Source: Oscillospiraceae bacterium (GTDB taxonomy: Bacteria; Bacillota; Clostridia; Oscillospirales; Acutalibacteraceae). Taken from it: a stretch of 14,940 bases of DNA. Made by a program: the position numbers and the translations under genes. The notes beneath the pieces were generated by a model. It was not told the DNA's origin and did no database searches. It worked only from the letters and a program-made list of their open reading frames with translations. The stretch's first letter is position 1; the number at the start of each line of letters is the position of its first letter. Positions 1 through 7,041 of this stretch are shown one piece after another. The stretch spans positions 1 to 14,940 of the forward strand of contig SVOX01000023.1 of assembly GCA_015066165.1 (NCBI GenBank), given 5' to 3'.

Positions 1-2
1 AA

Positions 3-767
3 ATTGAAGGCGAACTTACCGATTATCCAACCTTGATTTACGATGGCCCGTATTCTGACCATATAATTGAAAACGAACCCACAATGATTAAAGACGCTAA
101 AACAGTTGCTAAAGAAGAAGCCCAAAAAACTGCGTGTGAGTTTTTGGATAGTGATAATTTAAGATTTATAACCGAAGAAAAGGGAAGAATATCGACCTAC
201 AGGTTTGGAAACAATACTGCCGATATTGCCATAAGTAAACAGGGCGGATACGTTTTATATATGCGAAAAAACCGTGCTGTCGATGATACTTTAATTTCAT
301 ATAACAGCGCACTGCAAAAGGCAAAAAAGTTTTTAGAAAAAATCTCTCTTACCCCGTTTGTTGAAACCTATTATTACATTGACGAAGGGGTTTGTGTTAT
401 AAATTTTGCATACCTTGACGGTAAAACAATTTGTTACACCGATCTTTTAAAAGTTGGTATTGCAATGGATAATGGAGAAGTTATGCTTTATGAAGCGAGC
501 GGTTACCTTTGGAATCATAAAAAACGTGCTTTCCCAACGGCTTATTACACCGCTGAACAAGCAAGTGAAAAAGTAAGTTATGATTTAAAAATTTTAAAAA
601 CTTCTGTTGCTTTAATCCCAACTAAAAAAGGAAAGGAAGAGCGATGTTACGAATTTGCGTGTGCCGACGGTGATATAGAAGTTTTGGTTTATATAAATAT
701 ACTCACACTTGAACAAGAAGAAATATTGATACTTTTTAAAAACGACGGCGGAACGCTTGTGAAGTAG
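3..767 (+). CDS. ypeB: Spore germination protein YpeB, C-terminal part (5' end outside window)
   Basis: YpeB is needed for correct assembly and localisation of the cortex-lytic enzyme SleB in spores. It normally has an N-terminal membrane anchor followed by a long region ending in PepSY-like repeats. The frame is open to the left edge and the residues before the first possible start (TTG at 33) already belong to the protein: the stretch DYPTLIYDGPYSDHI matches a conserved YpeB segment. The rest contains PepSY-like alpha/beta modules, and the end carries the typical 'AFPTAYYTAEQA...LIPTKKGKEERCYEF' style blocks. About 254 residues are seen, roughly the C-terminal half of a usual 430-450 residue protein. 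The anchor and any sleB partner lie upstream and cannot be seen. No terminator lies directly after the stop; the first hairpin is about 107 bp downstream. The family call rests on recognised motifs, and sporulation ability is inferred from it. Confidence 0.85.
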   Translation: MEGELTDYPTLIYDGPYSDHIIENEPTMIKDAKTVAKEEAQKTACEFLDSDNLRFITEEKGRISTYRFGNNTADIAISKQGGYVLYMRKNRAVDDTLISYNSALQKAKKFLEKISLTPFVETYYYIDEGVCVINFAYLDGKTICYTDLLKVGIAMDNGEVMLYEASGYLWNHKKRAFPTAYYTAEQASEKVSYDLKILKTSVALIPTKKGKEERCYEFACADGDIEVLVYINILTLEQEEILILFKNDGGTLVK

Positions 768-777
768 TTTAAATTGA

Positions 778-806
778 TTGACAAAATGTGCTAAATGTGT
801 TAAATT
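778..806 (+). promoter_or_regulatory. Sigma-A-type promoter
   Basis: A perfect -35 box TTGACA (778-783) is followed after exactly 17 bp by TAAATT (801-806) as the -10 box. An overlapping TATAAT (807-812) sits too far from the -35. Transcription would begin near 813, giving a leader of about 130 nt before the 946 gene, interrupted by the terminator at 874-912. This is the only convincing promoter I see for the 946-3907 cluster. Confidence 0.65.
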
Positions 807-820
807 TATAATAATAAGGA

Positions 821-888
821 TAGCAAACGTGCTACTTGCAAATTGCTATGCGTGGTGTGACAATTAAATTTAACCCCAAGTATAGCAA
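821..888 (+). promoter_or_regulatory. Putative attenuator leader with competing hairpins
   Basis: Three pairings compete here. (a) TAGCA (821-825) pairs with TGCTA (830-834) across an AACG loop. (b) GCTACTTG (831-838) can pair with 877-886, which contains CAAG and TAGC, with a two-base bulge; this would capture the left arm of the terminator. (c) TTGCTA (843-848) can pair with TAGCAA (883-888). Pairing (a) excludes (b), and (b) excludes the terminator, which is the logic of a transcription attenuator. I do not recognise a known riboswitch or T-box, and no ligand can be named. It could equally be a short free-standing RNA ending at the terminator. Confidence 0.4.
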
Positions 889-912
889 AAAGTTATACTT
901 GGGGTTTGCTTT
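874..912 (+). terminator. Strong intrinsic terminator in front of the beta-CASP gene
   Basis: CCCCAAGTATA (874-884) and TATACTTGGGG (894-904) form a perfect 11-bp stem with a 9-nt loop, followed by a T-rich tail (TTTGCTTTTTT). It lies downstream of the promoter at 778-806 and upstream of the 946 start. It can therefore end ypeB transcription, end a short leader RNA, or act as a conditional terminator for the downstream cluster. Confidence 0.85.
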
Positions 913-945
913 TTTGAATAAAATGCAATTAAGGGGGCTTTGTTT

Positions 946-2550
946 ATGAAAATAGTTTTTTACGGTGCGGCGCACGAGGTCACAGGATCGTGTACTGTGA
1001 TATATGCCAACGGAAAGACAATTATGGTTGATTGCGGAATGGAACAAGGCCCTGATATTTATGAAAATGCGCAGTTGCCTTTACTTCCGTCGCAAATAGA
1101 TTATGTTTTGTTAACACATGCACATATTGATCATTCGGGAAAGATACCCGCTCTTGTCTCGGCGGGATTTAGAGGGCATATTTATACGACTCTTGCTACA
1201 AAAAAGTTATGTGAAATTATGCTTCTTGATTCGGCTCATATTCAAGAATTTGAAGCAAAATGGCGTAACCGTAAAGCAAAACGTGCCGGTAAAGATGAAT
1301 ATCAACCATTATATACAGCCGAAGATGTAAAGAAAACTTTAAAACAATTTGTTGCTTGTGATTATGAAAAAACTTATGAAATTTGTAAAGGAATAAAAGT
1401 TTCATTCACAGATGCAGGGCATCTTTTAGGGTCTTCCAGCATAAGTATTGAGATACGGGAAAACGGCAGTACGGAAAAAATTGTTTTTTCGGGCGACCTT
1501 GGCAACAGTGACCGCCCATTGTTACGAGATATGGGACAGCCAAAAGAAGCCGATTATGTGGTTATAGAGTCAACTTACGGCAACCGTATTCATGGCGACC
1601 GTCCCGATTATGTAAGCCAATTAACAAATGTTATACAAAGAACTTTTGACAAGGGCGGAAATGTGATAATACCTTCGTTTGCCATTGGCAGAACACAGGA
1701 AATGCTTTATCTTTTACGTATAATAAAAGAAAAAGGTTTGATTTTGGGGCATGGCGATTTTCCGGTTTATGTTGATAGTCCTTTAGCGGTAGAAGCCACC
1801 GAGATTTACAGCAGTGATTTGTACGATTATTTTGATAGCGAAACTATTGAACTTTTAAAAAACGGAATTAATCCAATAAAATTTTCGAATTTAAGATTGT
1901 CAGTCACAAGTGAAGATTCTATGAAAATTAATCTTGATAAAACGCCTAAAATCATTCTTTCTGCGAGTGGAATGTGTGAAGCGGGACGAATTCGTCATCA
2001 CTTAAAACACAATTTGTGGAGAACTGACAGTACGGTTTTATTTGTGGGTTATCAGTCGGTTGGTACACTTGGAAGAATAATAATTGAGGGTGCGCCGACG
2101 GTTAAACTTTTTGGCGAAGAAATTAAGATTAACGCAAATATTGAACAGTTAGAGGGTATTAGCGGCCACGCTGATAGGGATATGCTTATAAATTGGATAA
2201 AAGGTTTTGATAAATTACCAAAAACTGTTTTTGTAAATCATGGAAATGATGAAGTTTGTGATGAATTTGCGCTTACTGTAACGAAACAAACGGGCATTAC
2301 CTGCGTGGCGCCTTATACCGGCGCAGAATATGATTTAATAACCGGAATTTGTCTTGAATCGGGCAATAAACGCAAGATTGTGAAATCTGTTCAAGCCGAA
2401 AGATTTCGTGAGTCTTCGGCATTTCACCGTCTTTATAATGCAAGTAGGCGACTATTGTCGGTAGTCGATAAATATCGACAGGCAGCAAATAAAGATATTG
2501 CAAAATTTGCTGACCAAATAATTTCCCTTTGTGATAAATGGGAAAAATAA
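946..2550 (+). CDS. MBL-fold/beta-CASP RNA-processing exonuclease-like hydrolase
   Basis: This is a 534-residue member of the COG1236/YSH1-like family: a metallo-beta-lactamase core with a beta-CASP insert and a C-terminal RMMBL segment. Members are zinc-dependent nucleases or predicted RNA-processing enzymes. The zinc-site motifs are complete: HAHIDH (58-63), the GHLLGS histidine (H159), and the aspartate of SGDLG (D184). The beta-CASP signatures are also present: the VVIEST acidic residue (E208), PSFAIGRTQE (243-252), SASGMCEAGR (339-348), the SGHAD histidine (H408) and the VNHGN histidine (H432). The start is the ATG at 946, 8 bp after an AAGGGGG ribosome-binding site (931-937); a TTG at 940 would fall too close to that site. 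It is the first gene of a same-strand trio and is preceded by a terminator and leader. The natural RNA substrate is unknown. It differs in architecture from RNase J. Confidence 0.85.
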   Translation: MKIVFYGAAHEVTGSCTVIYANGKTIMVDCGMEQGPDIYENAQLPLLPSQIDYVLLTHAHIDHSGKIPALVSAGFRGHIYTTLATKKLCEIMLLDSAHIQEFEAKWRNRKAKRAGKDEYQPLYTAEDVKKTLKQFVACDYEKTYEICKGIKVSFTDAGHLLGSSSISIEIRENGSTEKIVFSGDLGNSDRPLLRDMGQPKEADYVVIESTYGNRIHGDRPDYVSQLTNVIQRTFDKGGNVIIPSFAIGRTQEMLYLLRIIKEKGLILGHGDFPVYVDSPLAVEATEIYSSDLYDYFDSETIELLKNGINPIKFSNLRLSVTSEDSMKINLDKTPKIILSASGMCEAGRIRHHLKHNLWRTDSTVLFVGYQSVGTLGRIIIEGAPTVKLFGEEIKINANIEQLEGISGHADRDMLINWIKGFDKLPKTVFVNHGNDEVCDEFALTVTKQTGITCVAPYTGAEYDLITGICLESGNKRKIVKSVQAERFRESSAFHRLYNASRRLLSVVDKYRQAANKDIAKFADQIISLCDKWEK

Positions 2551-2568
2551 TTTTAAGGAGAAAAGTTT

Positions 2569-3150
2569 ATGAAAATTTGTATTTTTGGAGCAGCAAGTAA
2601 TTTGATTGATAAAAAATATATTGATGCAACTGAAAAGTTGGGTGAATATTTGGCTCAAAACGGACACGAATTAGTTTTTGGTGCGGGTGGAAACGGTCTT
2701 ATGGGAGCGGCGGCACGTGGTTTTAAGCGCAAGGGCGGTAAAATACACGGCGTTATTCCTACATTTTTTAGAGATGAATGTGTAGAAGTTATATATAAAG
2801 AATGCGACCAACTCATTTTTACCGAAACAATGGCAGAGCGTAAATCTAAAATGGAAGATTTGGCTGATGCATTTATAATTGTTCCCGGCGGTATTGGTAC
2901 TTTTGAAGAATTTTATGAAGTGCTCACGCTAAAACAACTTGGCCGTCATACAAAACCAATTGCTCTTTATGATATTGACGGATATTACGATAAACTTGAA
3001 GAATTTATGGAATATTCTATGAACGAGGGATTTATAAATAAGGTTTGCAAGGAAATTTATGCTTGTGCCGAAACGCCCGAAAAAGTACTTAACTATATTG
3101 AAAATGATAAGCCGATAAAACGCAGTATAAGAGATTTGAAAAACGGATAA
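2569..3150 (+). CDS. LOG-family Rossmann-fold protein (nucleoside 5'-monophosphate phosphoribohydrolase)
   Basis: This 193-residue protein belongs to the LOG/TIGR00730 family. Characterised members release the base from (cytokinin) nucleoside 5'-monophosphates; bacterial members are thought to hydrolyse purine nucleotides. Seen directly are a nucleotide-binding GAGGNGLMG loop (38-46), the RK pair of AERKSKM (R91, K92), and the hallmark PGGIGTFEE (106-114) carrying the catalytic glutamate. Length fits the family (about 180-200). The ATG at 2569 follows AAGGAG (2555-2560) at 8 bp, and the gene starts 18 bp after the beta-CASP gene, so the two are probably co-transcribed. 'Lysine decarboxylase' labels on such genes are an old misannotation. 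Substrate specificity cannot be read from sequence. Confidence 0.88.
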   Translation: MKICIFGAASNLIDKKYIDATEKLGEYLAQNGHELVFGAGGNGLMGAAARGFKRKGGKIHGVIPTFFRDECVEVIYKECDQLIFTETMAERKSKMEDLADAFIIVPGGIGTFEEFYEVLTLKQLGRHTKPIALYDIDGYYDKLEEFMEYSMNEGFINKVCKEIYACAETPEKVLNYIENDKPIKRSIRDLKNG

Positions 3151-3163
3151 TTCGAGGTTTAAT

Positions 3164-3907
3164 ATGTTAGCAAAAGATTTTGCAAAAGAAATAAATGCCG
3201 ATAAAATTGTTTTGGGCGATGGTGAAAAATTCATAAAGAAGGTTGCAACCTGTATGGTTATAACCCCCGAAGTTTTTTATAATATAAGGGACTGGGGTGC
3301 AGATATTATTGTAACTCACGAACCCACTTTTTTACACGGCAACGATGAGTGCGATTTTCCCTTTTATACCGCCAAAAAGCAAATGATTGAAAAAACGGGA
3401 ATGGTGGTATGCCGTTGGCATGATGCGGCGCATTTTGGCAAAGAAGATTTAGTTCACAAAACCTTTGTAGAACGGTTAGGGTTGGAAGGTGAGTTTGACG
3501 GTAAATTCTTGTTTGAACTTAAAGATTTATATTCACCTTTAGATATTGCAAAACAAATTCGCAAAAAGTTCAATATAAAACAACCTCGCATTGTGGGGTG
3601 CCGTGACGGGCAGGTTCAAAAAATCGGGCTTTGTTTGGGAGCGCGAGGAAACGAGCCGTTTTTCGATATGCTTTCAAATGATATTGACTTAATTGTTGCG
3701 GGTGAACTTTGCGAGTGGCACTGTGCTGAACCTGTGCGTGATATGTCACAAATGGGTATGCAAAAATCACTTATAATTTTAGGTCACGCCGCAAGTGAAA
3801 CGGATGCAATGGATGATTTTGCAAAATATATAAATAATGTTTTTTCAAAAGACGGAATTACCGCTAAATATTTTGAGTGTGGTGAACTTTACAGTTATAT
3901 AGATTAA
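3164..3907 (+). CDS. NIF3-like dinuclear-metal protein (GTP cyclohydrolase 1 type 2 homolog family)
   Basis: This is a 247-residue NIF3/YbgI-family protein. The family forms toroidal hexamers with a two-metal site; the cellular function is poorly defined. Metal-site blocks are visible: VTHEPTF (50-56), RWHDAAH (84-90) and GHAASE (207-212) with H208 and E212. In most relatives the first block reads THHP; here the second histidine is a glutamate (E53), which I believe occurs in a subgroup. There is no PII-like insert of the sort seen in the longer (about 370-residue) Gram-positive homologs. The ATG at 3164 lies 13 bp after the LOG gene, with a modest GAGG site (3154-3157). It closes the trio and ends at the bidirectional terminator. 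Fold-level confidence is good, but the function is unknown. Confidence 0.82.
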   Translation: MLAKDFAKEINADKIVLGDGEKFIKKVATCMVITPEVFYNIRDWGADIIVTHEPTFLHGNDECDFPFYTAKKQMIEKTGMVVCRWHDAAHFGKEDLVHKTFVERLGLEGEFDGKFLFELKDLYSPLDIAKQIRKKFNIKQPRIVGCRDGQVQKIGLCLGARGNEPFFDMLSNDIDLIVAGELCEWHCAEPVRDMSQMGMQKSLIILGHAASETDAMDDFAKYINNVFSKDGITAKYFECGELYSYID

Positions 3908-3943
3908 AAAATGGCTTTGGAAATTTCCAAAGCCATTTTCTTT
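3908..3943. terminator. Bidirectional intrinsic terminator
   Basis: The sequence 3908-3939 is a perfect 32-bp palindrome (AAAATGGCTTTGGAAA followed by its exact reverse complement). It is flanked by T-rich tails in both directions (TTTTCTTT on plus, a T run followed by AATCT on minus). It lies between the convergent NIF3-like and histidine-phosphatase genes, and its right end reaches the stop codon of the minus-strand gene. It very likely ends both transcription units. Confidence 0.9.
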
Positions 3944-4547
3944 ATATTATTCCATACACTTCAACAATACCGCTTTTATGATAAAGTGAAGGGGTCACAA
4001 GCAAAGAATAACCTTGACCTGCATCACAGTTCCACTCTACCGAGCGTCTTTGAGGTACGGCACAAGCCGAAAGCAACATCATTATAGCGCCGCCGTGCAT
4101 TATAACACCTGCGTTTTCGATGTCGTTGTTAAGCATATCAACCACAATTTCATTTAGCCCCACGCAAAGACGTTTAATAAAATCGGAATTATCTTCGCCA
4201 CCTTTTGGCGCTGAAAGTTTACCCGCTGCCCACGCCTTGAAATCAGGATTTAAATCAAGTTCTTGCGCGGTTTTGCCTTCAAATTCACCAAAGTCGTATT
4301 CTTTTAAATTTTCCACCAAAAACATTGGAACGTCGGGGTAGAGCACCGCACCCGACTGTTTTGCCCGAAGAAGCGGACTTGAATAAAGACGCTCGATTTC
4401 GGGGTAGGCAATATCGCTTTTCATTAGTCGTAATTCGTTAAGTCCTTCGGGGGAAAGGGGCAAATCGGTTCTTGAGCCGATATACTGCCCTTTATAATTT
4501 GCATCGGTTACACCGTGGCGAATAAGATGAATTTTAAGTGTTTTCAT
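3942..4547 (-). CDS. Histidine phosphatase family protein (phosphoglycerate mutase-like)
   Basis: This 201-residue protein belongs to the histidine phosphatase (RHG) superfamily, which transfers phosphate through a phospho-histidine. It shows LIRHGVTDAN with R10 and nucleophile H11, SSPLLRA with R61, LKEYDFGEFEG with the likely acid E83, and MHGG with H151, giving a complete catalytic pocket. Length and pattern suit small-molecule phosphatases such as alpha-ribazole phosphatase (CobC) or broad phosphatases of the GpmB type. No neighbouring cobalamin genes support the CobC reading, so no symbol is given. The start overlaps the end of hemW by 14 bp, implying translational coupling as the third gene of the pduL-hemW operon. 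Transcription should end at the palindrome 3908-3939. Confidence 0.88.
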   Translation of the reverse strand: MKTLKIHLIRHGVTDANYKGQYIGSRTDLPLSPEGLNELRLMKSDIAYPEIERLYSSPLLRAKQSGAVLYPDVPMFLVENLKEYDFGEFEGKTAQELDLNPDFKAWAAGKLSAPKGGEDNSDFIKRLCVGLNEIVVDMLNNDIENAGVIMHGGAIMMLLSACAVPQRRSVEWNCDAGQGYSLLVTPSLYHKSGIVEVYGII

Positions 4548-5631
4548 TTAAGTTCTCCAAAAGTTCAGATATTATTTGATTAGAAACCAGCATGCCTTTA
4601 TTTGTAAGTGAAAATTTGCCGTTCTCTATTGTTGCCAAGCCGTTTTTTTGATAAAGTTCAAGTTTGTTTTGCGGTAAATTTTGCAAATTAATACCGCTTT
4701 TAAGCCGTAGTGCCAACATAAGTTTTTCAGCGTCACTTCCGCCGTTGCCGTCAGCAATAGGCGAGTTTCCTTGTATAAAGCCCTTAAGGTCACGGGGGTA
4801 GTAAAACCGCTTTTTGTCAAGGTAAGAGTGCGCCGAAGGACCAATCCCTAAATATTCCTCACAATTCCAGTATTTCAGGTTGTGGCGACTTTCAAAATTT
4901 GGCTTTGCATAGTTTGAAATTTCGTAGTGTGAATATCCCTTTTTTTCAAGGTAATCGCACATAAAAAGGTATTGGTCGCAAACGCTGTCTTCACTTGGAA
5001 GTAGCAGGGAATTTTCCAAATGCCAAAAAGCAGTATTTGGCTCAATTTTTAAAATGTAAGCCGAAATATGTTGAGGTTTTAACTCGGTTAAAAAATCAAG
5101 ATCGGCTTCAAGGGTTTTTAAATTCGAATTGGGAAGACCTATCATTAAATCAAGCGAAATGTTTGAAAAACCGTATTTTTTAGCAAGTTTAACCGCATTT
5201 TCGGCATCGGTTTTAGTGTGGGTTCTGCCAAGTGTTTCAAGCCCTTTTTCACTTCCTGTTTGAACACCTATTGAAAGACGGTTAACACCTGCTGATTTTG
5301 CGTTTTTAAGTATTTCTTCAATATCGCTTTGAGGGTTTATTTCAAGCGTGATTTCGGCATTTTTTAAAACCTTAAAGTTTTGTTTTACGCAGTTTATAAC
5401 GTCAGGCAAACGTTGGTTTAAAAGTGACGGTGTTCCGCCACCTAAATAAATAGTATCAATGGGGCGGTTTGTTTTGCCGCCCCACTGTTTTATTTCTCTT
5501 TTTAGCGCCCGCGTGTATTTTTCAACCATTTCTTGTGTGAAAACGGCTGAATAAAAATCGCAGTAAGCACATTTTCGTTTGCAAAACGGAATATGAAGGT
5601 AAAGACCTAAATTAGTCAAGAATTTCACCAA
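4534..5631 (-). CDS. hemW: HemW-type radical SAM heme chaperone
   Basis: This is a radical SAM protein related to the oxygen-independent coproporphyrinogen oxidase HemN. The first motif is CKRKCAYC (C17, C21, C24), the CxxxCxxC ligands of a 4Fe-4S cluster, followed by GGGTPS (64-69), IGVQTGSE (123-130) and DLMIGLPN (163-170). The HNLKYW block (252-257) is the HNxxYW signature that separates HemW, a heme-binding chaperone, from true HemN, so older 'HemN-like' naming should be avoided. There are 365 residues counting from a TTG at 5631; a GTG two codons... in practice one codon further in (5626-5628) is equally possible. No ATG start fits before the first motif. Its 5' end overlaps pduL by 20 bp, so initiation probably depends on coupling. 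The gene is not beside lepA/hrcA/dnaK, its common Bacillota neighbourhood. Confidence 0.9.
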   Translation of the reverse strand: MVKFLTNLGLYLHIPFCKRKCAYCDFYSAVFTQEMVEKYTRALKREIKQWGGKTNRPIDTIYLGGGTPSLLNQRLPDVINCVKQNFKVLKNAEITLEINPQSDIEEILKNAKSAGVNRLSIGVQTGSEKGLETLGRTHTKTDAENAVKLAKKYGFSNISLDLMIGLPNSNLKTLEADLDFLTELKPQHISAYILKIEPNTAFWHLENSLLLPSEDSVCDQYLFMCDYLEKKGYSHYEISNYAKPNFESRHNLKYWNCEEYLGIGPSAHSYLDKKRFYYPRDLKGFIQGNSPIADGNGGSDAEKLMLALRLKSGINLQNLPQNKLELYQKNGLATIENGKFSLTNKGMLVSNQIISELLENLNENT

Positions 5632-6184
5632 TAAGACCGGGAGTTACCTTTGCAGCGTTTGCTTCATCGGTATCGATGTGCATAGCCAAAGCATAAGAAT
5701 CGCTCACACGTGCAACAACGTCGCCAAAAATAAGACTTCTACCGTCGGTTTCAACCTTAACACTAACGATTTGCTTATCTTTAATGCCGTATTTTTCACC
5801 GTCAGCAACGGTCATATGGATATGGCGTTTTGCAGCAATAACGCCTTGTTCTAATTCAACTTCGCCTTTAGGACCTACAAGTTTGCACTTGCCGCTGCCT
5901 GCAACATCGCCAGACTCACGAATGGGAGCCAAAGCACCGATTGAACGAGCGTCGGTAAGAGAGATTTCAACCTGTGTTTCAGGACGAACAGGACCCAAGA
6001 TAGATGCTTTAAGTTGACCTTTTTCGCCAACAACAGTAACCTTTTCTTCGCAAGCAAATTGACCGGGTTGAGAAAGGTCTTTTTTAGGGGTTAATTCGTA
6101 ACCTTCGCCAAAAAGTGTTTCCAAATCTTTTTGTGAAACGTGTAAGTGACGTGCAGAAATTTCAACTAATACTTTTTTTTTCAT
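5612..6184 (-). CDS. pduL: PduL-type phosphate propanoyl/acetyltransferase
   Basis: PduL converts acyl-CoA and phosphate to acyl-phosphate and CoA, using two zinc ions. It is unrelated to Pta. The 190 residues contain two similar beta-barrel halves. Metal-binding blocks are SARHLHVS (H13, H15), AKRHIHMT (H121, H123) and MHIDTDEAN (H169). I chose the ATG at 6184 because AAGGAG (about 6192-6197 on the minus strand) sits just upstream and homology begins there; an upstream start at 6244 would fall inside the promoter. The protein begins directly with the catalytic core and has no N-terminal encapsulation helix, and no microcompartment genes are near. A cytosolic role in acetate/ATP production, in place of or beside Pta, is therefore inferred. 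It is the first gene of the pduL-hemW-phosphatase operon. Confidence 0.92.
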   Translation of the reverse strand: MKKKVLVEISARHLHVSQKDLETLFGEGYELTPKKDLSQPGQFACEEKVTVVGEKGQLKASILGPVRPETQVEISLTDARSIGALAPIRESGDVAGSGKCKLVGPKGEVELEQGVIAAKRHIHMTVADGEKYGIKDKQIVSVKVETDGRSLIFGDVVARVSDSYALAMHIDTDEANAAKVTPGLIGEILD

Positions 6185-6216
6185 GATACTTCTCCTTAAA
6201 AATAGTTTACTCCTAT

Positions 6217-6244
6217 ATTCTACCATATTTTTAAAACTTTTCAA
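6217..6244 (-). promoter_or_regulatory. Promoter of the pduL operon
   Basis: Read on the minus strand, TTGAAA (6239-6244) is followed after 16 bp by TAGAAT (6217-6222), with a TG one base before it (extended -10, TGGTAGAAT). The transcript would start about 25-30 nt upstream of the pduL ATG. The element is back-to-back with the pyrH promoter; their -35 boxes are 23 bp apart. Confidence 0.6.
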
Positions 6245-6267
6245 GCATATTTTTTAATATTTTAACA

Positions 6268-6296
6268 TTGACTTTATAGTATCTATATTGTAAAAT
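6268..6296 (+). promoter_or_regulatory. Promoter of the pyrH operon
   Basis: TTGACT (6268-6273) and TAAAAT (6291-6296) are separated by exactly 17 bp, each one mismatch from consensus. The start would be near 6303, giving a very short leader of about 23 nt that holds the AGAGGTG site (6314-6320) before the ATG at 6326. There is no room for a leader regulator, so control would act at initiation. Confidence 0.7.
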
Positions 6297-6325
6297 ATAT
6301 TTAAGATAAAAAAAGAGGTGTTTTT

Positions 6326-7030
6326 ATGAAACCTGTTTATAAGCGAGTGCTTTTAAAATTGAGCGGTGAAGTTCTTGCAGGAGCCAAAGGTGTAGGAATT
6401 GACTTTGACAAAGTTTTAGAAGTTTGTGAAAGCATAAAGAAATGTGTCGAAATGGGCGTTGAAATTGCTATTGTTGTTGGCGGCGGCAATTTTTGGCGTG
6501 GCAGAAGCAGCGGTAAAATGGACAGAACCCGTGCCGACCATATGGGAATGCTCGCAACTTCGATAAACGCTTTGGCTTTGGCTGATGCACTTGAGCAGTT
6601 GGGTGTTACTGCCCGTGTTCAAACTGCTATTGAAATGCGTCAAATTGCAGAACCTTATATTAGAAATAAAGCTGTAAGACATTTAGAAAAGGGAAGAGTT
6701 GTAGTGTTTGGTTGCGGAACAGGTAACCCATTCTTCTCAACCGATACAGCGGCTGCTTTACGCGCTGCTGAAATTGGAGCCGACGTAATATTTAAAGCAA
6801 CAAACGTTGACGGCGTTTACGATAGTGACCCCAAGAAGAACCCCAACGCTAAAAAGTTTGACGTTTTGTCACATTTAGACGTTTTACAAAAAGGTCTTCA
6901 TGTTATGGACAGCACAGCAGCATCACTTTGTATGGATAACGGAATTGAAATTTTGGTATTCAATCTTGATAAGCCCCAAAACATTGTTTCGGCAATGGTG
7001 GGCGAAACAATTGGCACAGTAGTTAAGTAG
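6326..7030 (+). CDS. pyrH: UMP kinase
   Basis: PyrH phosphorylates UMP to UDP with ATP, the committed step from de novo pyrimidine synthesis to UTP/CTP. Bacterial enzymes are hexamers of the amino acid kinase fold, distinct from eukaryotic UMP/CMP kinases. Seen are KLSGE (11-15), [10 protein letters not shown] (50-59), RTRADHMGM (67-75), [13 protein letters not shown] (131-143) and [10 protein letters not shown] (161-170). The 234 residues match the usual length. The ATG at 6326 is preceded by AGAGGTG at 5 bp. It opens the long plus-strand operon from its own promoter. The rpsB-tsf pair that precedes pyrH in most bacteria is missing here, replaced by the divergent pduL operon. Confidence 0.97.
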   Translation: MKPVYKRVLLKLSGEVLAGAKGVGIDFDKVLEVCESIKKCVEMGVEIAIVVGGGNFWRGRSSGKMDRTRADHMGMLATSINALALADALEQLGVTARVQTAIEMRQIAEPYIRNKAVRHLEKGRVVVFGCGTGNPFFSTDTAAALRAAEIGADVIFKATNVDGVYDSDPKKNPNAKKFDVLSHLDVLQKGLHVMDSTAASLCMDNGIEILVFNLDKPQNIVSAMVGETIGTVVK

Positions 7031-7041
7031 GAGGAAAACTG

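Noticed and set aside
848..949. A 33-codon ORF (ATG 848 to TGA 947-949) running through the terminator and overlapping the beta-CASP start as ATGA
   Set aside because: The geometry would suit a coupling leader peptide, but no ribosome-binding site lies at a usable distance (nearest AAGGA is 27 bp upstream), and the codons are largely explained by the hairpin arms. Not listed as a gene.
5612..6184. A propanediol or ethanolamine microcompartment locus around pduL
   Set aside because: No shell proteins, diol dehydratase or aldehyde dehydrogenase are present on either side, and the targeting helix is missing.
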